The notes below the pieces were generated by a model that made no database searches, was not told the origin of the DNA, and worked only from the letters and a program-made list of their open reading frames with translations. Below, piece after piece: positions 35,798 to 45,657 of a DNA stretch of 64,000 bases. The position numbers and the translations under genes are program-made. Positions within the stretch are counted from its first letter, which is position 1. Each line of letters starts with the position of its first letter. Source of the DNA: Pseudomaricurvus hydrocarbonicus (GTDB taxonomy: Bacteria > Pseudomonadota > Gammaproteobacteria > Pseudomonadales > Cellvibrionaceae); the NCBI RefSeq assembly GCF_011602365.1, contig NZ_JAAONZ010000016.1, positions 62,001 to 126,000 of the forward strand. The letters run 5' to 3'.

Positions 35798-37077
35798 TTT
35801 TTTAACCTTATTACTAACACTAAAGAGCACAGAGCCAGACCTGCGCCCAACACATAGGGCACACCCGACAATGACACAGGCGTTGCCACAGTCGCAAAAA
35901 AACTGAATAACCAAGGCATCAACAAAGGCGTTACCATTGATGCCAAACTATTGATTGCCGTCACAGTCCCCTGCAAGCCACCTTGCTCATTGGCTGGCAA
36001 TTGACGGGAAAGATAACCATTGATGGCGCCATTGGTCATAAACCCCATGGCGCTGGGAATGATCAGCATCAGCAAAAGACCAATATCGGTCACAATAGCG
36101 AGCCCCAACAGGCTGAATGCAATCAGACACAATCCTATACAAGCCGTTTTATCATCCCCAAAACGATGAACCAATCTCCCCATCAAAAAACCTTGGGTAA
36201 TGACGCCCACCAAACCGTAGAGTCCCAACGACATACCGACTTCTCTGGGACCCCAGTCAAACCGGAAACCGGTGAAGTAAGGCCAGGTAACCGGTACGGT
36301 TTGCAGGGCAAGTTGCAACAACAGCATAGCCAGTAGTAAAGGCGCCAGTCCGGAAAATTGACGTATATGCACAAAAGCGCCCCAGGGATTGGCGCGAGAC
36401 CATTGAAAGCTTCGTCGATGTTCATGTTGCAGGGACTCAGGCAACACCCAATACCCATAGCAAACATTCAAGAATGACAGTCCGGCTGCGACAAAAAATG
36501 GCACCCTTAGCCCCCATTCTGAAACCAGACCGCTCAAGACAGGCCCGATAATAAAGCCCAGTCCAAAAGCAGCACCCAGTATCCCGAAGCGTTTGGCTCG
36601 CTCAGCTGGTGGAGTCACATCGGCAATGTACGCCGCTGCAACGCTGGGTGTTGCACCAAATATTCCCGCAAATGCCTGTGCCACAAATAACCAAAGCAGA
36701 CTGGGAGCGAAACCCATTAAAATATAATTAATCCCAAAAGCCATCAGCGACGCCAACAGCACAGGTCTTCGACCAAAGTGATCACTGAGATTTCCCAACA
36801 GTGGCGCACAAAGAAACTGCATAGTGGCAAACAGAGCAGTAATTGCCCCGCCCCACACCGCTGCATCAGTGATTGATACACCGCCGAGCTGCTGAATCAA
36901 TTCCGGGATAACCGGGATAAGTAGACCGATACCAATGCTGTCGATCAGAATGGTCAAAAAGATAAACGCAACCGATTGGCGGTTTTTTGTTGGGCCTTGC
37001 ATAAATGATTTCTTATCAACAGGTATGAGCGTTACCAAAGGGTGACGCTCACGATTAGGGGCGCTAAATAGACCCAT
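35794..37077 (-). CDS. MFS transporter (TetA/DHA1-like)
   Basis: Up to 427 residues with 12 predicted helices; GNLSDHFGRRPVLL is the classic loop 2-3 motif of the tetracycline-resistance-like branch. The start at 37077 overlaps the GMC gene by 14 bp; ATG 37000-37002 (MQGPTKNRQ) is an alternative that drops a hydrophilic leader. Embedded in a glycoside operon, it probably moves a sugar, keto-sugar or aglycone across the inner membrane rather than a drug. Confidence 0.85.
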   Translation of the reverse strand: MGLFSAPNRERHPLVTLIPVDKKSFMQGPTKNRQSVAFIFLTILIDSIGIGLLIPVIPELIQQLGGVSITDAAVWGGAITALFATMQFLCAPLLGNLSDHFGRRPVLLASLMAFGINYILMGFAPSLLWLFVAQAFAGIFGATPSVAAAYIADVTPPAERAKRFGILGAAFGLGFIIGPVLSGLVSEWGLRVPFFVAAGLSFLNVCYGYWVLPESLQHEHRRSFQWSRANPWGAFVHIRQFSGLAPLLLAMLLLQLALQTVPVTWPYFTGFRFDWGPREVGMSLGLYGLVGVITQGFLMGRLVHRFGDDKTACIGLCLIAFSLLGLAIVTDIGLLLMLIIPSAMGFMTNGAINGYLSRQLPANEQGGLQGTVTAINSLASMVTPLLMPWLFSFFATVATPVSLSGVPYVLGAGLALCSLVLVIRLKK

Positions 37078-38770
37078 TAAGCAGCTGATCGGCGGCGTAA
37101 TTTGCAGCCCGCGCAGTAAGTGCCATATAGGTCAGAGAAGGATTTTGACACGCTGAGGACGCCATTGCGGCACCATCGGTGACAAACAAGTTTGAAATGT
37201 CATGGACTTGATTAAAGCCATTCAAAGTTGATGTTCGAGGATCCCGCCCCATTCGGGCGCCACCCATTTCATGGATGGACATGCCACCTGGCCCTGGTTG
37301 ATTAGATGACATCACCACATGCCCGCCCAACAGATCCATCATTTTTCTCGCTTCTTTTTCAGCATCCCTCAGTGCAGCATGCTCATTTTCCCCATGGGAA
37401 AAGTCGATGTTAACTTGCGGCACTCCGTACTGATCGGTTTTATTGCTGAGCGTGATCCTATTACTGGCTCTGGGAAGGGATTCAGCAAAGACGGTTAAAG
37501 CAAACATCCAAGTCCCAGGTTTGCGCAACTCATTTTTAAAATCCTGCCCTAAGCCCGCCATTCGTTTCCCTCGTGTCCAAGTTGGACGATAGGCTCCGCC
37601 TTGATAGGAATAACCACGAGTAAAATCGGTGCCGTCGCCAGACGCGGAACTGAGGTTTCGAAAGCGTGGGATGACAATACCGGTAGGCCGATTACCTTCG
37701 TAATAGTATTTTTCAAAGCCTGGGATGACAGCCACCGCTCCCATGGAGTTGGCATGATCCATAAAATAACGCCCCAGTACGTCATTACGATTAGCCAGAC
37801 CGTTGGGGAAGGCATCCGATCGTGAGCGAAGCAATAAGCCGACTGAATTGACAGATCCTGCGCACAGAAACACTATCTTTGCGGTGTAGTGCTTGCGAGA
37901 TCGATCGGAGGTATTGATCACATCCACCCCCGTGATTCGACCTGCAGATTCGTCATAGCGAACCTTATCCACCAGCGCATCGGTCATCAGCGTCAGGTTT
38001 CCTGTGGCTTTCGCCGCAGGCAAAGTGGAGCTTTGGGTCGAAAAATACGCACCAAACGAACACCCGCGTGAACAAATATCCCGATATTGACACGGTGAGC
38101 GACCCGACTTAGCTTCCGTCATGTTAGCGGTACGGCCTATGGTCAGACACCGCTCAGGATAGTGAGTTTGTAATTTCTGACGTAATGCAGTTTCAGGCGG
38201 AAACAGCGCCATGGGCTTCTGAAATTGCCCATCGGGTAATTGCTCCAAATTTTCTGCGGCACCAGACACCCCGATAAAGGATTCCACCCGATCATACCAA
38301 GGTGAAACATCTTTATAGCGAATCGGCCAATCGACACCATGACCATCCTGCTGGTTCGCCTTAAAATCACCATCCCCCCAGCGATAACACTGTCGTCCCC
38401 AAGTGAGAGAACGGCCACCCAACTGATAGCTGCGTAACCATTTGAAGCCATTGTCAGCAGTGGTCTGGTAAGGGTGTTCTTTATCGTTGACGAAATGATG
38501 CCTGTTCCATTCATCCAGTTGGAAATTTTTGCTTTGAATGAACGCGTCCTGTTTCCACTGTTTCTGGTCCCCCTCCCCTCGGTAGGGTAGCTCCCACGGT
38601 GCTTTAAATTCCGTTTTATATCCTGAGCCATGCTCAATCATTGGCCCACGCTCGAGCAGAAGAACCTTTAGGCCTCTTTCGGTCAGCTCTTTTGCTGCCC
38701 ACCCACCGGTGATGCCCGAGCCCACTACGATCGCATCAAAATCTGTATTCTGTGTTTGATTCATTTTCAT
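37064..38770 (-). CDS. GMC-family FAD oxidoreductase (glycoside 3-dehydrogenase-like)
   Basis: 568 residues. The FAD-binding motif VGSGITGGWAAKEL is near the N-terminus; the C-terminal catalytic region has SIHEMGGARMGRDP and TDGAAMASSACQNPSLTYMA, the His and Asn expected for hydride abstraction. It belongs to the gluconate-2-dehydrogenase/pyranose-oxidase-like GMC branch, which oxidises sugar hydroxyls, in several characterised cases at C3. It is paired with the small subunit gene 6 bp upstream. No N-terminal export signal is seen, so export would be hitch-hiker style with the Tat-exported partner. Paralogue: 41778-43460. Confidence 0.9.
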   Translation of the reverse strand: MKMNQTQNTDFDAIVVGSGITGGWAAKELTERGLKVLLLERGPMIEHGSGYKTEFKAPWELPYRGEGDQKQWKQDAFIQSKNFQLDEWNRHHFVNDKEHPYQTTADNGFKWLRSYQLGGRSLTWGRQCYRWGDGDFKANQQDGHGVDWPIRYKDVSPWYDRVESFIGVSGAAENLEQLPDGQFQKPMALFPPETALRQKLQTHYPERCLTIGRTANMTEAKSGRSPCQYRDICSRGCSFGAYFSTQSSTLPAAKATGNLTLMTDALVDKVRYDESAGRITGVDVINTSDRSRKHYTAKIVFLCAGSVNSVGLLLRSRSDAFPNGLANRNDVLGRYFMDHANSMGAVAVIPGFEKYYYEGNRPTGIVIPRFRNLSSASGDGTDFTRGYSYQGGAYRPTWTRGKRMAGLGQDFKNELRKPGTWMFALTVFAESLPRASNRITLSNKTDQYGVPQVNIDFSHGENEHAALRDAEKEARKMMDLLGGHVVMSSNQPGPGGMSIHEMGGARMGRDPRTSTLNGFNQVHDISNLFVTDGAAMASSACQNPSLTYMALTARAANYAADQLLNGSI

Positions 38771-38776
38771 GTCGCC

Positions 38777-39337
38777 TTATAGCTTGCCGGCCATCCAATC
38801 ACTCGACCAGGCTCGGTTAGCACTCTCATCTTGTGTAATATCTACTTCAGGCAACAGATGACCGGGAATCAGTTTGTAGCGTAATTCTTCTGAAGCGCCG
38901 ACCTTAGAGCTGTAATAGCCCGTTAATATTAACGCTTTGACCGTGCGCCACAGCGTTGCGATTTCACTATCAGAATACTCTTTAAACGCTTGTGCATCGA
39001 CCTCGGATAATCGCTTTATCTGATCACTTTGCGGAACTTCAGCAAAAGAACCTGATGGACTTAATACGTTGAGAAAGTTCGTCAGCGTCGAGCTATTGGC
39101 GCCTTCCAGCTCATGTTCACTGGCGATAATTAGCCAGGGTGCAACCCCCACTGATTTAGCGCCCAGGGTATCAGTATCGGGAATCATCAGGTCGCACAGC
39201 GCATCCAGATCCGCCAACAGTTCCGCAGATGCCAGGGTGGTTTTATCGACACCCTCAAGCGCACTCCAGACCTGACTGGCTGAGGTTATTGATAGCAACC
39301 CCAGGCCACTGGCTTGAATAAATTTTCGACGCTTCAT
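38777..39337 (-). CDS. Gluconate 2-dehydrogenase subunit 3-like protein, Tat-exported
   Basis: 186 residues from ATG 39335-39337. The twin-arginine signal [15 protein letters not shown] opens the protein; the body resembles gluconate dehydrogenase gamma subunits, which bind the GMC flavoprotein and carry it through the Tat pathway. Six in-frame codons upstream are within the previous gene, whose TGA overlaps this ATG (TGATG), so translation is coupled. Its GMC partner follows at 37064-38770. Confidence 0.88.
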   Translation of the reverse strand: MKRRKFIQASGLGLLSITSASQVWSALEGVDKTTLASAELLADLDALCDLMIPDTDTLGAKSVGVAPWLIIASEHELEGANSSTLTNFLNVLSPSGSFAEVPQSDQIKRLSEVDAQAFKEYSDSEIATLWRTVKALILTGYYSSKVGASEELRYKLIPGHLLPEVDITQDESANRAWSSDWMAGKL

Positions 39338-40503
39338 CAAGGTATCTCCTTCCAAATACTGCCGGCTTTAGAGCTGGCAACAGCTTGCTCAATAAAACGC
39401 ATCCCACGCAACCCGTCATTGATCGTTGGATAGCCGCCAGAAAGGGGTTCGTCCTGTAGCGCATGTCTCACATCACTCAAAAACAACTGGTAGAGATTGG
39501 CAAACGCCTCCAGATACCCTTCTGGGTGCCCGCCTGGCGTTCGGGTTAACCGTTGTGCTTGTTCGCTTTGCAGATTGACACCTGTACGCAGTTTTTGCCA
39601 CGGTTGCCCAGCGGGCTTGAATAACAGCGTATTAGGCTCCTGTTGATGCCACTCCAGTCCGGCTTTATCACCGTAGACTCGAATGTTCAGATTATTTTCT
39701 TCACCGCACGCGACCTGAGAACAGCTCAGTACTCCTTTAGCGCCACCTTTCAGTCGAAGCAGCATATTGGCATCATCATCGAGTTGTCGACCGGGTACGA
39801 AAGCGCTGAGATCTGCACACAGCGACTCAATCTGTTTACCACTGACAAACTCCAGCAAATTGGCTGCATGACTGCCTATATCCCCCACACAACAGCTGAT
39901 GCCGGCGCGGGCAGGATCGGTACGCCACTGCGCTTGTTTGGCAGCGGGATCCTGTTCGAGCGGCTCCATCAACCAATCCTGTTGATATTCGACCAGCACT
40001 TTACGCAACTGACCCAACGCACCGTCTGCGATCAACTGCCGGGCCTCCCGCATCGAGGGGTAGCCGGTGTAGGTATGAGTCAAGCCAAATAACGAGCCGG
40101 ATGTCTCAACCACTGCAGCCAAACTTTCTGCTTCGGCCAGAGATACCGCAACGGGTTTATCACACATCACGTGAATACCTGCTTGCAAAAACGCTTTGGC
40201 AACCGGAACATGCAAATGGTTCGGGGTCACAATGATGACGAAATCAATTCCGTCTTCACGGGCGGCCTCTTCCTGCGCCATGACCTCATAGCTGTCGTAC
40301 CAGCGTGACAGAAACCAGTCTTCTGCACTGCTGCGTGCAATCTCCGGATCGGATGACATTGCTCCGGCAATAATCTGTGCCTGACCATCCAGCTCGACGG
40401 CAATGCGGTGAATTGCACCGATAAAAGCTCCCTTGCCACCACCTACAATTCCGCCTCGCAAACGTCGTTTGCGGACATTGTCAAGATTAGTAATTTCCAT
40501 CAT
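39337..40503 (-). CDS. Gfo/Idh/MocA-family oxidoreductase
   Basis: 388 residues. The Rossmann motif [12 protein letters not shown] lies at about 18-29, the family's EKP-type signature appears as [13 protein letters not shown], and the C-terminal substrate domain holds [13 protein letters not shown] with the catalytic Asp/His pair. It oxidises or reduces a sugar or sugar-like compound with NAD(P). In DgpA-type systems such an enzyme makes the 3-keto C-glycoside before C-C cleavage; a reductase for the released 3-keto sugar is the alternative. The gene sits between a TIM-barrel enzyme and a Tat-exported subunit in the same operon. Confidence 0.9.
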   Translation of the reverse strand: MMEITNLDNVRKRRLRGGIVGGGKGAFIGAIHRIAVELDGQAQIIAGAMSSDPEIARSSAEDWFLSRWYDSYEVMAQEEAAREDGIDFVIIVTPNHLHVPVAKAFLQAGIHVMCDKPVAVSLAEAESLAAVVETSGSLFGLTHTYTGYPSMREARQLIADGALGQLRKVLVEYQQDWLMEPLEQDPAAKQAQWRTDPARAGISCCVGDIGSHAANLLEFVSGKQIESLCADLSAFVPGRQLDDDANMLLRLKGGAKGVLSCSQVACGEENNLNIRVYGDKAGLEWHQQEPNTLLFKPAGQPWQKLRTGVNLQSEQAQRLTRTPGGHPEGYLEAFANLYQLFLSDVRHALQDEPLSGGYPTINDGLRGMRFIEQAVASSKAGSIWKEIP

Positions 40504-40509
40504 TATTCC

Positions 40510-41748
40510 TCATGACCGGTAAGCTTGCCGCCCAAACCCTTGTACCGGGATTTCCAGCTCCGGCATGATTTCTTGCTGCATGGCGTACATGGCGGCGGCA
40601 GCATGATCAATGGCCTGACAAAAATCGACCGATCCTTTAAGCAAAGGCTTTAACCGGCTTTTATCCTGAATTCGCGCAGGTGGGTATTCATGTTCAACAA
40701 CCAAATACGTCTCTGCAGGATCTAGATCCAGCAGTTCCCTGGCTGCCAGCTGATGATCCAGCCAATCAACGCTACGATTTTGTAAATACGCCAAAGGGTC
40801 ATGACGGGCGGTGCCCGGCAGTTCGTGCTCGCATAAGATTGTTTGTTTTTTCCAGGCATGCACCTGATCAGCCGGATTGTCAGAGGGCTTGTCGTCCTTC
40901 CAGTCACCGCGTTCCAGTGTCTGGCCACCATAGCCCCAACCTGAAACTCCTTTGGCATCGATGACCTGCCCTTTAACATGAAAACCACCGATCAAGAATC
41001 CATATCCCGCGTCTTTCAGATACTGGAATATGGAACGCGTGTCCTGGCCCATCAACACTGCATGGGACGGATCGTAGTGAATACGGAATTGATCGCCAAC
41101 ACCGTGCTTTTCACAAATACGATGCAGGGCAATCCAGGGGCCGGGGGCATAGGCAATGTTGTTGTGCCAGTGATCAGTGGTATTCCAGCCTGGCATCGGG
41201 CACTGTTCAACGCGGAAAGACAATCCCCGGTCTTTGGCAGCTTTCAACAAAGGGACAAACTCTTGCTCAAACATCTTCAGGTTCTGGTCCATGGACAAGC
41301 TAGGATTGCGTCCCACAAAGCCACAAACAGCGTCTGTACCCATCAAAACTGCGGCATCAAATACTCGCAACATAAACTCGTGCTTTTTGACCCGCTCATT
41401 ACGATCATTGACCAGCATATTGTCAAAATAGGCCAGGTCCGAGAGTCCCACACCTGTGCATTTCATAGCCTCTGCAACCCGACGTGCACGATGTTGATTG
41501 AAAGGCTGACGCAGATCCAGAGTATTGGCGACTGGGTCCAGCATTACTTCTGCGGGAATATCGGAAACTGAAGGGTGCAGCGCCGAAGACAACTGAATAT
41601 AAGGTGAACCAATTTCTTGTGAAAATGCCAACCATTCTTCAATCGCCAGGTCCGGATCCTGATCACGCAACTCTCGAGGCGTCAGCTCCTGCAGAGCTGC
41701 AGTCAACACACTGAGCTTCATGGATTTTGGGGTATATTGAATCGTCAT
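40510..41748 (-). CDS. Sugar phosphate isomerase/epimerase-like TIM-barrel enzyme
   Basis: 412 residues from the ATG at 41746-41748, preceded by GGAG at SD distance; the in-frame GTG at 41760 is less likely. AP-endonuclease-2/xylose-isomerase-like barrel with probable metal ligands in [34 protein letters not shown] and VVEHEYPP. It is longer than the two C-deglycosidase alpha-like proteins of this locus and lacks their HAKFxH motif, so it is a separate subgroup. Isomerisation, epimerisation or hydration/elimination of a (keto-)sugar is probable. Confidence 0.85.
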   Translation of the reverse strand: MTIQYTPKSMKLSVLTAALQELTPRELRDQDPDLAIEEWLAFSQEIGSPYIQLSSALHPSVSDIPAEVMLDPVANTLDLRQPFNQHRARRVAEAMKCTGVGLSDLAYFDNMLVNDRNERVKKHEFMLRVFDAAVLMGTDAVCGFVGRNPSLSMDQNLKMFEQEFVPLLKAAKDRGLSFRVEQCPMPGWNTTDHWHNNIAYAPGPWIALHRICEKHGVGDQFRIHYDPSHAVLMGQDTRSIFQYLKDAGYGFLIGGFHVKGQVIDAKGVSGWGYGGQTLERGDWKDDKPSDNPADQVHAWKKQTILCEHELPGTARHDPLAYLQNRSVDWLDHQLAARELLDLDPAETYLVVEHEYPPARIQDKSRLKPLLKGSVDFCQAIDHAAAAMYAMQQEIMPELEIPVQGFGRQAYRS

Positions 41749-41777
41749 TTTCAGCTCCACTTAAATAGGTAAAAGGC

Positions 41778-43460
41778 TTAAATACGACCGGCGTGAAATT
41801 CTTCGGCAATGTGCGCACAAGCTCGAGCGGTAAGCGCCATATAGGTTAAAGACGGGTTAGAGTTGCCCGCGGAAGCCATAGCAGCTCCGTCGGTCACCAG
41901 CAGGTTCGGAATATCGTGTGCCTGATTCCACTGGTTTAACACCGAGGATTGGGGATCCCGTCCCATGCGTGCACCACCCATTTCGTGAATAGCGGTTCCG
42001 GGTACCGGATCAATGGGTATAGTACGAATGTTTTTAACACCGGCTACAGTCATCATTTCTACAATCGTCTGTGTGGCTTCTGAGCGCATTTTTTCAGCGT
42101 TTTCTCCATAGCTCACATCAATGTCCAAGACTGGAACCCCCCACTCATCATGAACATTGGAATTGATGGTTAACCGGTTGTGTGCTTGCGGAAGTGGCTC
42201 ACACTGTGCCAGTAAAAAGATTGACCACTTGGGTTTTTTCAGACTTTCTTTCAGGGATACCCCGATGTCTGAACCGTGTAAACCACGGTTCCAGTTACTT
42301 TTGGTGGTGGAGCCATTGATCTGGTATCCGCGCTGGTACGGCTGTCGGTCGTTTCCAGTATTGCGGAAACGAGGGACATAAAGTGGTGCCGCCCTCCCCC
42401 CCATATAATTCGGTACATCGGGACCATCCAGATCCCCCATTACCAAATTGGACGGGAAGTGGTCCATAACATATTGACCCAATACGCCACTGTTATTGGC
42501 GAGACCATGTGGGAACCGTTCGTTCGCTGAATTCAACAGCAAACGCACAGATTCGAACGCAGAGGCGCACAGCATAACAATACGGCTGTGATAGTCTTTT
42601 TCTTCACGAGTATTGGTGTCAATAATACGAACACCCGTAACACGGTTTGTGTTTGCGTCATACAAAATTCGGGTGACTACACTGTCTGTAGCCACGTCAA
42701 GATTTCCGGTTTTTTGTGCCGCTGGGAGCGTGGAGCTCTGCGTTGAAAAATAAGCGCCGAATGAACAACCTCTGGCACACAGGTTACGGTATTGACATGG
42801 AGCCCGGCCATTATGAACCTGTGTCAGATTAGCCATTCTGGCAATGCTCAACTGCCGATCCGGGTAGTGATCCGCAATTTTCTTCGACATTTTCTGTTCC
42901 AGGATGTTCATTTTCATGGGCGGCAAAAAATCACCATCCGGCCCCATGGGGTTGTTCAGCCGTTCGCCACTGACACCAATAAATTTTTCAACGTACCCAT
43001 ACCATTGATCAAGATCCTCGTAACGGATGGGCCAATCGGTACCGTGTCCGTCCTTGAGATTTTCTTCAAAGTTGACAGGGCTCATGCGGTAACTTTGCCG
43101 ACCCCAGGTCAGGGATTTACCGCCCAACTGATGTCCTCGAAACCACAGGAAAGGTTTTTTCTCCGGATGGGTGTAGGGATTTTCACGGTCGTTGATGAAA
43201 AAATGTTCGGTGGCTTCGGTAAAATGATCACTTTGATTTTGAATAAAGTGATCCCGTTGATAACGTCGTTTATCACCCAACAAGCGGTAACGAAACTCAT
43301 AGGGCTGCTTAAGTTCCGTCGTGTAATCTTTAACGTGCTCCACGTTGCGACCGCGCTCAATCATGAGAGTTTTCAAGCCTCTCTCACACAATTCCTTGGC
43401 AGCCCAGCCTCCGGTAATACCCGAGCCTACTACAATCGCATCATATACTTTCTTTGCCAT
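41778..43460 (-). CDS. GMC-family FAD oxidoreductase (glycoside 3-dehydrogenase-like)
   Basis: 560 residues, paralogue of the enzyme at 37064. The FAD motif VGSGITGGWAAKELCERGLK opens the protein; ARGCSFGAYFSTQSSTLPAA is shared with the paralogue. The catalytic region reads AIHEMGGARMGRDP and TDGAAMASAGNSNPSLTYMA. It probably oxidises a glycoside at the sugar ring in the periplasm with the Tat-exported partner at 43501. No cytochrome c subunit, present in three-subunit relatives, is encoded here, so the electron acceptor is unknown. Confidence 0.9.
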   Translation of the reverse strand: MAKKVYDAIVVGSGITGGWAAKELCERGLKTLMIERGRNVEHVKDYTTELKQPYEFRYRLLGDKRRYQRDHFIQNQSDHFTEATEHFFINDRENPYTHPEKKPFLWFRGHQLGGKSLTWGRQSYRMSPVNFEENLKDGHGTDWPIRYEDLDQWYGYVEKFIGVSGERLNNPMGPDGDFLPPMKMNILEQKMSKKIADHYPDRQLSIARMANLTQVHNGRAPCQYRNLCARGCSFGAYFSTQSSTLPAAQKTGNLDVATDSVVTRILYDANTNRVTGVRIIDTNTREEKDYHSRIVMLCASAFESVRLLLNSANERFPHGLANNSGVLGQYVMDHFPSNLVMGDLDGPDVPNYMGGRAAPLYVPRFRNTGNDRQPYQRGYQINGSTTKSNWNRGLHGSDIGVSLKESLKKPKWSIFLLAQCEPLPQAHNRLTINSNVHDEWGVPVLDIDVSYGENAEKMRSEATQTIVEMMTVAGVKNIRTIPIDPVPGTAIHEMGGARMGRDPQSSVLNQWNQAHDIPNLLVTDGAAMASAGNSNPSLTYMALTARACAHIAEEFHAGRI

Positions 43461-43500
43461 GGTTCACTTCCGGTTTGATAAATTATTGAAATTTCTGGAA

Positions 43501-44061
43501 TCAGGCCGAATAGGTTTGTGCCATGGCGGGTCCAATGTCCGTATTTTGTCCGGCACCATATTGAACCTGCAACTCTTCTTTTTGACCCATTTCCGAGGTG
43601 TAATAACCAATGATTGTGAAAGCTCTTAACTGTTTGAAAAATGACTGGTATATGGAGTGTTCCGGCTGAATTAATACCCGTGCTTCAAGCTCCATCAAAG
43701 AGGACATATCACTATCTTCCAGGTTTGCTAAGGTTTTACCTGAGGTAGATTGAAGATTCGCTTGTAACGTATCTAATCCCTTCACAAAATCCAGCTGCTC
43801 TTCTTCCAGCATCCAGTCGCGAAACAGAAGCTCAATAAAGCCATGCGCATCGGCAGCGCGGGCCCCCGGAGTCTCTGTCTGTGGAATTATCGCTTCACAG
43901 GCTTTTTCCAATAGCACGATGTGGTTATTTAAAAGTGTCAAGCTGGCTGCTGATGTCGGTGTCGGCCTGCGCAATATCTGAGCAGATGCCGAGCAAATGT
44001 AAAGTGACGACGGGAGGGATAGAGCAAGAGTTAAACGACTCAAAAAATCTCTGCGCTTCAT
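43501..44061 (-). CDS. Gluconate 2-dehydrogenase subunit 3-like protein, Tat-exported
   Basis: 186 residues with the twin-arginine signal MKRRDFLSRLTLALSLPSS and a cleavage site near SASAQ. It lies 40 bp before the second GMC gene and is its probable partner or carrier subunit. It is only distantly similar to the subunit at 38777, so the two dehydrogenase pairs diverged together. The 163 bp to the upstream TIM-barrel gene are larger than other gaps of the operon and may contain an internal promoter. Confidence 0.87.
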   Translation of the reverse strand: MKRRDFLSRLTLALSLPSSLYICSASAQILRRPTPTSAASLTLLNNHIVLLEKACEAIIPQTETPGARAADAHGFIELLFRDWMLEEEQLDFVKGLDTLQANLQSTSGKTLANLEDSDMSSLMELEARVLIQPEHSIYQSFFKQLRAFTIIGYYTSEMGQKEELQVQYGAGQNTDIGPAMAQTYSA

Positions 44062-44224
44062 GGAAGATCACCTTTCATACAACGAGGCATGTGGTTGTTA
44101 TTAGTAGATCGGGACAACCTGTACCTGGAATCCAAACCGGAATCTGAGGCTCATCCTGGGTTAGAAACAGCATCTGAAGCCAATGTCTGGAGTTTGGTGA
44201 CAAGATGACCCGATAAAATGCAGC

Positions 44225-45214
44225 TTACGCTGCGAGACTGGACAGTATCTCTTTTTCCATCTTAAGATGACGTTCAATTTGTTCTGACGCATCATTTAGA
44301 TAAAAACAGTGCCCTTCGTACTCGGTCATAATGGTGCCACTAAAATCGGACTCGGCAATCATGGTCAACAGTTCTTTATAAGGTATGGTGGTTTCTACAC
44401 AATCCTCACCAATATGGTAAAACTTGGCATGGAAGTATAACGAGTACGGCAGCAGTGACTTAAAGCCTTCCAGGTCGGCAGACTCCGCGAAACTCAGAAA
44501 ACCAAAAAGCTCACTGATCGCATACAGTTCCGCGTCACCACCACCCATACTTTTGATTTTCTCGCTCATTGTGTCTTCGTTGAAACCGGTATGGCGGTTG
44601 GCGACAATAAAATCAATCAATGCTTTATCCGCACCCAGGCTCAGATAGCGTTCAACCATCAGAGGGTTCGGTTTGGTAATAAAACAGCCGAAATCGGGTA
44701 CAAACCCTAAATGCGAGGAGCCAGTTTCTTTAATCGCCGCCAGGGTTTCCTGTATATTGGCATCACCGGGTTTACTGGGTGCGTGAACTTCAAAACCAAT
44801 GCGGACATTGTAAAACTCTGCCATTTGAGCGACGGGCTTCAGCAGATGATTGGGAACGGCCCCCCCTCGCATCATCGGACAGCCCAGGCGATGTGCTGTC
44901 AACAGCTCATAGGTGACTTCGTTGAGAATCTCCTGATCTGTCATGTCATGATCAGAATAACGGCCGACATCAATATAGCCGCCGTAACTGAACGGTTCTA
45001 CATCGTACTGCTTACACAGGGACAGTATCTGATCGATTTCTTCCTGTTTCGGCAGTGGGTAATCACTGAATACTTGAGATCCGACGATCTCAAACTTTTT
45101 TATACCCAGTTGCTGCAGCTCCCGAAACATATCTTCCAATTGATATTCGGGGTTGTTGATCCAGTTTTCCGTAAATCCGTACAGCGATACACCAAAATCT
45201 ACTACATCACTCAT
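44225..45214 (-). CDS. C-glycoside deglycosidase alpha-subunit-like TIM-barrel protein (set 1)
   Basis: 329 residues, sugar-phosphate-isomerase-like barrel. Probable Mn ligands: Glu142 (FEVHAP), Asp174 (VPDFGC), His262 (FHAKFYH) and Glu298 (TEYEGH). The pairing with a DUF6379 gene, overlapping by 4 bp (ATGA), is the arrangement of CarC/CarB and DgpB/DgpC, whose complexes cleave the C-C bond of 3-keto C-glycosides. Family assignment is by motif and context. Some relatives also act on 3-keto O-glycosides, so the true bond is open. Confidence 0.85.
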   Translation of the reverse strand: MSDVVDFGVSLYGFTENWINNPEYQLEDMFRELQQLGIKKFEIVGSQVFSDYPLPKQEEIDQILSLCKQYDVEPFSYGGYIDVGRYSDHDMTDQEILNEVTYELLTAHRLGCPMMRGGAVPNHLLKPVAQMAEFYNVRIGFEVHAPSKPGDANIQETLAAIKETGSSHLGFVPDFGCFITKPNPLMVERYLSLGADKALIDFIVANRHTGFNEDTMSEKIKSMGGGDAELYAISELFGFLSFAESADLEGFKSLLPYSLYFHAKFYHIGEDCVETTIPYKELLTMIAESDFSGTIMTEYEGHCFYLNDASEQIERHLKMEKEILSSLAA

Positions 45215-45657
45215 AATGTTTTTACCTCTTGCGCCAGAGTCATGGTTTTGTGGGCGGAGCTGTCGAACATCCCGTAAACTCTGGGCGCAAAGCGCATATA
45301 TGGGTTGCGCAACTCCAGGGTCAATTCAATATCATGCTCACCGGGCGGCAGTCCACCGTTGTAAACTTCAAGATCAATCTTATTGCGAATCCCCCAAAAC
45401 TCGGAATACAGATCCTTGAGCTGTGCAACCGTAAATTTCTTTTCATTGATAACCACACAGATAAAGTGTTCAGGAACAGACTTGCCATTCACTGAAAGTT
45501 CCAGCTTATCAATACAGGAAATAGCCACCCCGCGGTAATAATTCAGATAAACCCCCAAATTAAAACCGACAGTATTGTCATTGAGTGCAATAGGCTGAAA
45601 GTGTTTATTGCTGAGGATCCGATCATCGAACCCCAGCCGCATTAGTTTAGTTGGCAA
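45211..45657 (-). CDS. DUF6379 protein, C-glycoside deglycosidase beta-subunit-like (set 1)
   Basis: 148-residue beta-rich protein; LGVYLNYYRGVAIS and GGLPPGEHDIELTLELR are family-like stretches also seen in the set 2 protein (PVRLNYYRGIWLS and GGLIPGLHEVEV). In characterised systems the beta subunit forms a hetero-oligomer with the barrel and shapes the active site. It is the first gene of the leftward operon of ten genes and diverges from the TonB receptor across the palindrome at 45969. Confidence 0.87.
   Translation of the reverse strand: MPTKLMRLGFDDRILSNKHFQPIALNDNTVGFNLGVYLNYYRGVAISCIDKLELSVNGKSVPEHFICVVINEKKFTVAQLKDLYSEFWGIRNKIDLEVYNGGLPPGEHDIELTLELRNPYMRFAPRVYGMFDSSAHKTMTLAQEVKTL

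Noticed and set aside
35798-35914. Longer N-terminus for the GH106 enzyme
   Set aside because: It overlaps the MFS gene and would bury the signal peptide; the ATGA overlap at 35794-35797 marks the real start.
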